Positions 58,191 to 64,000 of a stretch of 64,000 nt of DNA are shown piece by piece; the stretch's first letter is position 1; each line of letters starts with the position of its first letter. The notes under the pieces are model-generated. The model was not told the DNA's origin, did no database searches, and worked only from the letters and a program-made list of their open reading frames with translations. The stretch comes from Paenibacillus jilunlii. Its GTDB lineage: Bacteria; Bacillota; Bacilli; Paenibacillales; Paenibacillaceae. The stretch is taken from contig NZ_FNGM01000010.1 of NCBI RefSeq assembly GCF_900102965.1, positions 124,001 to 188,000 of the forward strand. Direction: 5' to 3'. The position numbers were made by a program, and so were the translations under genes.

Positions 58191-58627
58191 TTCCGCTATA
58201 CATTCTAATTTTTATTATTTCGAAATTATGATTTTTTCTGTTGTGGTTGAGGTATGTGTTATGTAGAGATAATTATCTTCTGATTTTTAGAGTTACGCTG
58301 TTCAAAAAGATAACGGCAGAAATGCCGTTGTTGGAGCACTGAAGGCTTATATGTCTGGAAATAACGGCAGAAATGCTGTTGTTGATGCGTTGAAAGCTGG
58401 TATGTTCAGAAATAACGGCAGAAATGCCGTTGTTGGAGTGCTCAAGGTGGTATAGCGTTGGATATCACAATAGTTTCGTTCCTCAGGCGTACTGTTAATG
58501 AAGGGCGCCGGGGGATCGACTATAATTATGGATTACTAACAAAACTTAAGATGATGCTTTCGAAGCGAGTTTTGTACGAAGCGAATTCAGGAAGCATACC
58601 TTAACAATACTTTTAGGAGGACAAAAT
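58191..58627 (+). promoter_or_regulatory. rex upstream region
   Basis: 437 nt without a gene. It contains a triple 51-bp repeat (58311-58463), a TATAAT at 58521-58526 in gatcgactataattatgg with no good -35, and a leader of about 95 nt with a hairpin closed by atgctt/aagcat (58554-58559 with 58592-58597) whose loop holds two cgaagcga copies. Confidence 0.55.
58311..58463 (+). repeat. 51-bp tandem repeat, three copies, each with a hairpin
   Basis: Units start at 58311, 58362 and 58413. Each begins taacggcagaaatgc(c/t)gttgttg. aacggc pairs with gccgtt; the middle copy has gctgtt, which still pairs through G-U in RNA. Confidence 0.93.
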
Positions 58628-59281
58628 ATGAAATCGGATAAAATATCGGAGGCCGTAGTGCGCAGGCTGCCTGTGTACCTGCGTTTCCTGAACGATCTCC
58701 AGAAGCGTGAAATTTCCACCGTGTCTTCACAGGAGCTGGGACAGAAGCTGGATCTGAATCCGGCGCAAATCCGTAAGGACTTGGCCTATTTCGGCGATTT
58801 CGGCAGAAAAGGCATCGGGTATGATGTATCGTATCTGATTGAAAAAATCCGCCATATCCTGAAGCTTGACCAGCAGATCAATGTGGCACTGGTGGGTGCA
58901 GGTAATCTTGGACACGCTTTATCTAATTACAATGCCTATTTAAAGGACACGATGAAAATCACCGCAGTCTTTGATTCCTATGCACCCAAGATCGGGCAGA
59001 AAATCAACTCGCTGACGGTTCAGCCTATGGAAGAGCTGGGAAGCACAATCCGCGAGCAGGGGATCCGTATCGGCATTATCACTGTACCGGACAGCGAAGC
59101 GCAGAACGTGGCAGATATCCTGGTGGATTCAGGCATCGAGGCAATCCTCAATTTCGCACCGGTGATCCTGAAAACACCTGCCAACATCCGGATTCATGCC
59201 GCTGATTTTACCACTGATTTGCAGAGTCTGGCTTATTATTTGCATGATGGAAAGGACGATGCGGTAGATGAGCAGCAATAA
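58628..59281 (+). CDS. rex: Redox-sensing transcriptional repressor Rex
   Basis: NADH-responsive repressor of fermentation and respiration genes. It has 217 residues. The N-terminal winged helix includes SEAVVRRLPVYLRFLNDLQ and SSQELGQKLDLNPAQIRKDL; the Rossmann domain is VALVGAGNLGHALSNY, followed by FDSYAPKIG. AGGAGGACA precedes the ATG. It overlaps the amidohydrolase gene by 14 nt. Confidence 0.97.
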   Translation: MKSDKISEAVVRRLPVYLRFLNDLQKREISTVSSQELGQKLDLNPAQIRKDLAYFGDFGRKGIGYDVSYLIEKIRHILKLDQQINVALVGAGNLGHALSNYNAYLKDTMKITAVFDSYAPKIGQKINSLTVQPMEELGSTIREQGIRIGIITVPDSEAQNVADILVDSGIEAILNFAPVILKTPANIRIHAADFTTDLQSLAYYLHDGKDDAVDEQQ

Positions 59282-60569
59282 AACTGTAATTGTAAATGGG
59301 CGGTTTCTGGTACCGGGTACGGAGCAGCCGGTGTTAAGCGGTTATATGACCATAGAAAAAGATCTCATCACATACATAGGAGAAGTCAAACCTGTTATAG
59401 AAGAAAGTACTCAGACTATAGATGGCAGCCGCCTGCTGTTCATGCCGGGTCTGGTCAATACCCATGGCCATACGGCGATGTCACTGCTGCGCGGTTACGG
59501 GGATGACATGGTGCTGCAGAATTGGCTGCAGGAAAAAATGTGGCCCATGGAAGAAAAATTTACCGGAGACGATGTCTACTGGGGCACCTCCTTGTCTGTT
59601 CTGGAAATGCTGAAAGGCGGCACAACCACTTTCCTGGATATGTATGACCATATGGACCGTGTAGCTGAGGTTTCAGAGCTGTCAGGCATCCGGGCCGTGC
59701 TGATGCGCGGGGTTATTGGTCTCTGCCCGGAGGACGTGCAGAACCATAAGCTGGCGGAAGCCGTTGCTTTTGCGCGGAACTGGCACGGGAAGGCGGGCGG
59801 AAGAATCACAACAATGATTTCACCGCATGCCCCGTACACCTGTCCGCCGCAGTTTTTTGTGAAGTTTGTTCAAGCCGCCCATGATCTGGACCTGCCGATG
59901 CATACCCACATGTCGGAAACCCGGCGGGAAGTCGAGCAGAATGCGGCGGATTACGGCTTGCGTCCGGTGGCGCATCTGGAGAAGCTGGGGATGTTTACCC
60001 GCCCTTCTCTAGTCGCTCACGGTGTGCATTTGAACGATGAAGAAATCGAGATTCTGGCCCGTTATAAGGTAGGGGTATCCCATAATCCGGGCAGCAATCT
60101 GAAGCTGGCGAGCGGAGTAGCCCGGGTTCCGGAACTGCTGCGTGCAGGAGTCACCGTATCGCTAGGCACTGATGGCGCGGCGAGCAATAATAATCTCGAT
60201 ATGTTTGAGGAGATGCGTCTTGCCGCCTTGATCCACAAAGGCGTGAGCGGTGACCCAACGGCGGTTCCGGCCCCGGAAGCACTGCTGATGGCGACTGAAT
60301 ACGGCGCACAGTCGATTTTTCTGGAAGGAGTCGGCCGGCTTGCTCCGGGAATGAAGGCTGATTTCATTGCCCTGGATATCGACCAGCCGCATTTCCTGCC
60401 GCATACGGACCTCCTGTCCCATGCCGTGTACTCGGCAAGCGCGAAGGATGTAGCGCATGTCTGGGTGGACGGCAAGCAGGTTGTGAAGCATGGGCAGTGC
60501 CTGACGCTGGATGAGGAACAAATCCGCCGCAAGGCGCAGGAGACTTTTGAGGGCCTGCTGAAGCGGTAA
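59268..60569 (+). CDS. Amidohydrolase: MTA/SAH deaminase or aminodeoxyfutalosine deaminase
   Basis: Metal-dependent purine-nucleoside deaminase of the MtaD/Atz-Trz group, 433 residues. Metal ligands are in LVNTHGHTAMSLLRG (HxH), MHTHMSE, VAHGVHL and LGTDGAASNN. Family members deaminate S-adenosylhomocysteine, 5'-methylthioadenosine or 6-amino-6-deoxyfutalosine. Because mqnA, a UbiA-type enzyme and ubiX occur in this window, the last activity is attractive but unproven. It is coupled to rex by overlap, so redox control is possible. Confidence 0.88.
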   Translation: MSSNKTVIVNGRFLVPGTEQPVLSGYMTIEKDLITYIGEVKPVIEESTQTIDGSRLLFMPGLVNTHGHTAMSLLRGYGDDMVLQNWLQEKMWPMEEKFTGDDVYWGTSLSVLEMLKGGTTTFLDMYDHMDRVAEVSELSGIRAVLMRGVIGLCPEDVQNHKLAEAVAFARNWHGKAGGRITTMISPHAPYTCPPQFFVKFVQAAHDLDLPMHTHMSETRREVEQNAADYGLRPVAHLEKLGMFTRPSLVAHGVHLNDEEIEILARYKVGVSHNPGSNLKLASGVARVPELLRAGVTVSLGTDGAASNNNLDMFEEMRLAALIHKGVSGDPTAVPAPEALLMATEYGAQSIFLEGVGRLAPGMKADFIALDIDQPHFLPHTDLLSHAVYSASAKDVAHVWVDGKQVVKHGQCLTLDEEQIRRKAQETFEGLLKR

Positions 60570-60613
60570 ATGAGCATGATAGATGAAGCATTTTGAGGAA
60601 AGGGAGCTGTACT

Positions 60614-61132
60614 TTGAAGAAAAGAAGAAAATGGCTTCTGCTGGGGATACTCCTGGTTCTTCTCCTTCTGTTCGGACTAAGCCAGTTCTATGCTTATGTG
60701 ATGAAAGACCAGTGGAGCGAACGCAGTGCAGCCACGGAGGTTGCAGAAGCCAGAGCAGGGCTGACAAAAGTGACCAAAGCCGAGAAGTCCGTCTGGGATG
60801 AAAACTCGATTTACTGGGTTCTTACAGGCCGTAACGCAGCCGGAACGGAGCTTATGGTCTGGGTCCGCTTTACACGGGACGGCAAGCCTGCCGGGGGAGA
60901 CAACGATGTGTACGCTGAAGAGGTCTCCAAAGGGATGTCGGAGCAGAAGATCCGTTCCATCATTGCCTCGGACTTACCGGGGAGCACCGTTGAGCGGCTG
61001 CTGCCGGGTGTGTACAACGGAGAATATGCGTGGCAGCTGTTTTACAAGCTGGAGGGACGTTATTATTACAAGTTTTACCGTTTTGCGGACGGAAGTGCGA
61101 TTGGTGACGGCTATAGCCTGCCTAGCCAGTAA
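60614..61132 (+). CDS. TseB-like (YpmB, DUF5590) membrane-anchored protein
   Basis: A 172-residue protein with a very basic N terminus (KKRRKW), one membrane helix (about residues 6-26) and an extracellular PepSY/DUF5590-like part (EARAGLTKVTKAEKSVWDENSIYWVLTGRNAAG). B. subtilis YpmB, now TseB, is linked to cell-wall elongation. TTG 60614 has AAAGGGAG 7 nt upstream, and the ATG at 60593 lies before that site. It is downstream of the amidohydrolase with a 44-nt gap and its own terminator. Confidence 0.8.
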   Translation: MKKRRKWLLLGILLVLLLLFGLSQFYAYVMKDQWSERSAATEVAEARAGLTKVTKAEKSVWDENSIYWVLTGRNAAGTELMVWVRFTRDGKPAGGDNDVYAEEVSKGMSEQKIRSIIASDLPGSTVERLLPGVYNGEYAWQLFYKLEGRYYYKFYRFADGSAIGDGYSLPSQ

Positions 61133-61151
61133 TAAGCGCATGATAATATAG

Positions 61152-61188
61152 AGCGGGTGGACAAGTTATGGTCTGCCTGCTTTTTTTT
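61152..61188 (+). terminator. Terminator after the TseB-like gene
   Basis: Stem agcgggtggac / gtctgcctgct (several G-U pairs) followed by eight Ts. Confidence 0.8.
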
Positions 61189-61273
61189 GTACCTTGAAGG
61201 TTGACGGTGGTGCAGGAACGTGTCGGGCTCAATCTGCAGCTTTGAAGCGGACAAGAAAGCCAATACTCGCAAG

Positions 61274-61466
61274 CGCTAGTTGGAAAAAGCGAACTTATTT
61301 CTCCCCAAAATCAATAATCTTGAGAGTGAAGTGGAAAAAGGAAACTTAAATAGGACATATTCCTTTGTGAGGAGCAAAATGAACTGAATTAGTGTTCCTT
61401 TGTCCACTTAAACTGCGGAGAACCAGGTGCTGGGGCAAACTAGTTATCCTTTTTTCCAACTAGTGC
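61274..61466. repeat. Nested inverted repeats of the GTGGAAAAAG family
   Basis: Outer arms gctagttggaaaaagcgaactta (from 61275) and, inverted, agttatccttttttccaactag (to 61462). Inner arms gtggaaaaaggaaacttaa (61331-61349) and, inverted, gttcctttgtccacttaa (61394-61411). The 190-nt stretch could fold into a long imperfect hairpin. No open frame. Confidence 0.7.
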
Positions 61467-61901
61467 CTAAGGGGAAGCGGTATGGGGGTGGACTGGGATG
61501 ACGCGAGAACAGCAGCTTATCAGGAAAGTAATGAATAGATGGACACCCAGTAAAGATTTGAATATATCTACGGATATATACAAATGAAGCGAATCTAGCA
61601 TTCTGGTGGCATCAATATGAGGATAGCTTAAGCATCCCAAAAAGACCGCAGCGCTAATCGTTGCGGTCTTTCCTGTCGATATAAGGGGAAATGAGCTGTC
61701 ATTTTGCCCAAAAATTAGTACTGAAAATTTTAAATATATTCACACTTTTTTTCGAATTCGTATATACACCTGTGATATACTACTATTTGTACTAAGGCAT
61801 GCTTAAGAGCATGCCAGTCTCGGAAGAGCGCTAGACACGCTATTTTATAAAATTTATTATATTTTGTCACATTTTTCTTATCATTGAGAGGAGGACGTTT
61901 C
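61467..61901 (+). promoter_or_regulatory. Upstream region of the FtsH-like operon
   Basis: 435 nt without a gene. aaagaccgca/tgcggtcttt (61641-61650 with 61662-61671) is a strong hairpin whose T-run is better on the minus strand. An extended -10 TGaTATACT lies at 61773-61781. The leader then carries an 8-bp hairpin ggcatgct/agcatgcc (61796-61815) and about 85 nt of AT-rich sequence before the start codon. Confidence 0.55.
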
Positions 61902-62444
61902 TTGAAACTACGTCTTATGCCAGTACTGCTAACGTCTCTGCTGTCGGCTGCGCTTTTGTTTGGCGGCTGGTATTCCTACCGGGAGTTCGTGGTGCAGGAG
62001 CCGCTGCAAAAGATTGTCTCTGCTTATGAGGGAGTGAAGGATTCCCATATCTCTATTAAACGCAATGAGGTCACTTTGAAACTTGATTTGCAGCCGGGCA
62101 CTAAATTGCGCGAGCTGGTGCAGTATGTGAATACGGAAGGCAGATCGGCGATTAACGGCCGGACCCTGAAACTGGATGTGGAACAGCATTCCAGCAAGCT
62201 GCTGGATGAATATTGGGACCAAGCGATGTTCTCGGTTGCTGAAGCCATGGAGAGCCGTAAATATACCTTAATTCCTGCGAAGCTGGATGAACTGAAAGCT
62301 CAGAATTCCAAATACAGCGGTGTAACTGCAGCAACTGAAATCGATGACAATAACGTATATGTGAGCCTGAGCGACGGCCAGAAAAGCAAATTTATGATTT
62401 TGCCACGCGCTGCGGCAACGATGGGAGTGTGGAATAATGCCTAA
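61902..62444 (+). CDS. Membrane-anchored partner of the FtsH-like protease
   Basis: A 180-residue protein with an N-terminal membrane helix (LMPVLLTSLLSAALLFGGWY) and an outer domain rich in charged helices (EPLQKIVSAYEGVKDSHISI, LDEYWDQAMFSVAEAME). I do not recognise a family. TTG 61902 has GAGAGGAGGA 6 nt upstream. It overlaps the next gene by 8 nt, so translation is coupled. In FtsH itself such a periplasm-facing segment is part of the same chain, so this may act as a separate accessory or substrate-selecting domain (inference). Confidence 0.7.
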   Translation: MKLRLMPVLLTSLLSAALLFGGWYSYREFVVQEPLQKIVSAYEGVKDSHISIKRNEVTLKLDLQPGTKLRELVQYVNTEGRSAINGRTLKLDVEQHSSKLLDEYWDQAMFSVAEAMESRKYTLIPAKLDELKAQNSKYSGVTAATEIDDNNVYVSLSDGQKSKFMILPRAAATMGVWNNA

Positions 62445-63939
62445 GTTCTGGAAAGAGGTATTGATCGGATTTGTTCCTGTGCTGGTGATATTTATGGCTT
62501 TTGTCGGGATTAATATATTCCCGGTGATCATCGCGGCAGGCATGGTTGGCGCACTTCTGCTCATCGCCCATCTGCGCGGGGGGCTGACCGTGAATGCCGG
62601 TGGAGACAAGAAACGTAAAAAGAACGGCCCGTCGAAGCTGACCTTTGAAGAAATCGGAGGACAGGACAATGCCAAGCAGGAGCTGCGTGAAGCGCTGGAT
62701 TTCCTGATCCGCCACGAAGAAATCAGCAAGTTCGGCATCCGCCCGCTGAAGGGGATTCTGCTTACAGGCCCTCCGGGGACCGGGAAAACCCTGATGGCCA
62801 AAGCGGCAGCGCATTATACCAACTCCGTATTCGTAGCCGCATCAGGCAGCGAGTTCGTTGAGATGTATGTGGGTGTCGGCGCCGGACGTGTCCGCGACCT
62901 GTTCAAAGATGCGCGTACGCGTGCGCTCAAGGAAAACAAACAAAGCGCGATTATTTTTATCGACGAAATTGACGTCATCGGCGGCAAACGCGAAGGCGGA
63001 CAGCAGCGTGAATATGATCAGACGCTCAATCAGCTGCTGACGGAGATGGACGGAATTTACAACAATGATACTCCGCGCATCCTGCTGGTTGCGGCAACGA
63101 ACCGCAAGGAGATGCTGGATTCGGCGCTGCTGCGCCCCGGCCGCTTCGACCGTCATATCCAGGTGGACATGCCGGACAAGAAGGGCCGCAAGTCCATCCT
63201 CGATCTGCATGCCCAGAACAAGCCGCTGCATGAGGAGGTTGACCTGGACAAGATAGCGGAAGAGGCTTATGGCTTCTCCGGTGCCCAGCTTGAGAGCGTG
63301 ATGAACGAAGCGGCGATCTACATGATGCGCGAGAACCTGACTCAAGTGGAGCAGCGCCATCTGTCGCTTGCGATCGACAAGGTCATGATGGGCGAGAAGA
63401 CGGACCGGGAAACCAACCATGAAGAGAAGAAGCGGGTAGCAATTCACGAGCTGGGACATGCCATTATGGCCGAGCTGCTGCGTCCGGGAAGCGTCAGCCA
63501 GGTTACGCTTACACCCCGTGGACAAGCGCTGGGTTACGTGCGGCATAATCCGCAGACCGAACAGTATCTGTACACGAAGGATTACCTGGAAAATCAGATC
63601 ATGATTGCCCTTGGCGGCGCTGTGGCGGAAGAGATGTACTATGGTGGCCGAAGCACAGGATCACGCGGAGATTTCGACCAGGCGCTCAATATTGTGGAGA
63701 CGATGATGAAGTCAGGGCTAACCTCTCTGGGTATCGCGAATCTGCAAATGGTTACCACAGAAGAGTTAATGAAGGAAAACAGTAAAATTCTGGACGAGTT
63801 AATGGTACGTACGCATGAGCTTCTCGGCAAGCAGCGAAATGTATTTGATTACTCTCTTGACATTTTAATGAAAGAAGAAGTTCTCTCCGGAGAGCAATTT
63901 CGTTGTCAATTTCGTGACAGTGTCCTTTTACCGGCATAA
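62437..63939 (+). CDS. FtsH-like membrane AAA metalloprotease
   Basis: A 500-residue paralog of FtsH. Two closely spaced N-terminal hydrophobic segments (residues 8-47) leave almost no external loop. The AAA module has Walker A GPPGTGKT near residue 111, Walker B IIFIDEID, and SRH ATNRKEMLDSALLRPGRFDR. The zinc protease site HELGH is near residue 336, with a later Asp in GSRGDFDQAL. It lacks the long C-terminal coiled coil of housekeeping FtsH and ends FRDSVLLPA. It is cotranscribed with the upstream anchored protein. Confidence 0.92.
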   Translation: MPKFWKEVLIGFVPVLVIFMAFVGINIFPVIIAAGMVGALLLIAHLRGGLTVNAGGDKKRKKNGPSKLTFEEIGGQDNAKQELREALDFLIRHEEISKFGIRPLKGILLTGPPGTGKTLMAKAAAHYTNSVFVAASGSEFVEMYVGVGAGRVRDLFKDARTRALKENKQSAIIFIDEIDVIGGKREGGQQREYDQTLNQLLTEMDGIYNNDTPRILLVAATNRKEMLDSALLRPGRFDRHIQVDMPDKKGRKSILDLHAQNKPLHEEVDLDKIAEEAYGFSGAQLESVMNEAAIYMMRENLTQVEQRHLSLAIDKVMMGEKTDRETNHEEKKRVAIHELGHAIMAELLRPGSVSQVTLTPRGQALGYVRHNPQTEQYLYTKDYLENQIMIALGGAVAEEMYYGGRSTGSRGDFDQALNIVETMMKSGLTSLGIANLQMVTTEELMKENSKILDELMVRTHELLGKQRNVFDYSLDILMKEEVLSGEQFRCQFRDSVLLPA

Positions 63940-63963
63940 TTCTTTATGCCGGTTATTTTTTTT
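63930..63963 (+). terminator. Terminator after the FtsH-like gene
   Basis: A 10-bp perfect stem accggcataa / ttatgccggt overlaps the stop codon and is followed by ATTTTTTTTT. Confidence 0.93.
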
Positions 63964-64000
63964 TACTTTTCAGACATGCTAAGATATTATTATATGTCGG

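Noticed and set aside
1..64000. CRISPR array, rRNA, complete tRNA, prophage or intact insertion sequence
   Set aside because: No regular repeat-spacer array, no rRNA or tRNA cloverleaf and no transposase or integrase motif was seen on either strand.

Overview
The window looks like chromosomal DNA of a Paenibacillus-type spore-forming Firmicute. Codon use is moderately GC-rich, Shine-Dalgarno sites are strong, GTG and TTG starts are frequent, and sporulation genes are present (spoIVA, spoVIF, ypjB). From memory, the gene order follows the Bacillus subtilis ypfD-der-gpsA-spoIVA-hbs-mtrB-hepS-menG-hepT-ndk-cheR-aroFBH-trpEDCFBA-hisC-tyrA ... qcrABC-ypjABD-dapB-mgsA-bshBA-cca-birA-panBCD-dinG segment. 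The genus is inferred; no database search was possible.

Left part (1-27.9 kb): the end of an S1-domain protein, then der, plsY, gpsA, spoVIF and several small or unknown genes, then spoIVA, HU and the TRAP gene mtrB. Next is a menaquinone operon in which hepS, menG and hepT are interleaved with a UbiA-type prenyltransferase, a UbiX-type flavin prenyltransferase and mqnA, which points to the futalosine route. ndk and cheR follow, and then the aromatic supra-operon aroC-aroB-aroH / trpEDCFBA-hisC-tyrA. The trp leader carries a long run of GAG/TAG triplets at mostly 5-nt spacing, the signature of a TRAP binding site, followed by an intrinsic terminator. Regulator and target therefore lie about 10 kb apart.

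Middle part (27.9-39.4 kb) is an accessory region breaking the expected tyrA-to-qcr synteny. It holds a divergent PanE-like reductase / TetR pair with two large matching operators, a secreted alpha-amylase with two starch-binding modules, an ECF sigma / zinc anti-sigma pair, a phosphatase, a gamma-carbonic-anhydrase-like protein and an IDEAL-domain protein. Directly after the T-run of the IDEAL gene's terminator starts what looks like the 5' end of a group II intron that has lost its reverse transcriptase. It borders an AT-rich island encoding a small secreted matrixin-type metalloprotease, an anchored companion and a DUF4362-like lipoprotein.

Right part (39.4-64 kb): DUF2487, the menaquinol:cytochrome c reductase operon qcrABC, ypjA/ypjB-type genes, a YitT transporter-like protein, MazG, dapB, mgsA, bacillithiol genes bshB1/bshA, cca, birA, panBCD and dinG. 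These are followed by the redox repressor rex, an amidohydrolase that could belong to the futalosine pathway, a TseB-like protein and an FtsH-like protease with a membrane partner. Oddities include a 39-bp tandem repeat inside cca, a biotin ligase lacking its DNA-binding domain, a panB leader with a pan-motif-like hairpin, a 51-bp triple repeat with a conserved hairpin before rex, and GTGGAAAAAG inverted-repeat clusters in two intergenic regions. No tRNA, rRNA, CRISPR array or complete insertion sequence was seen.
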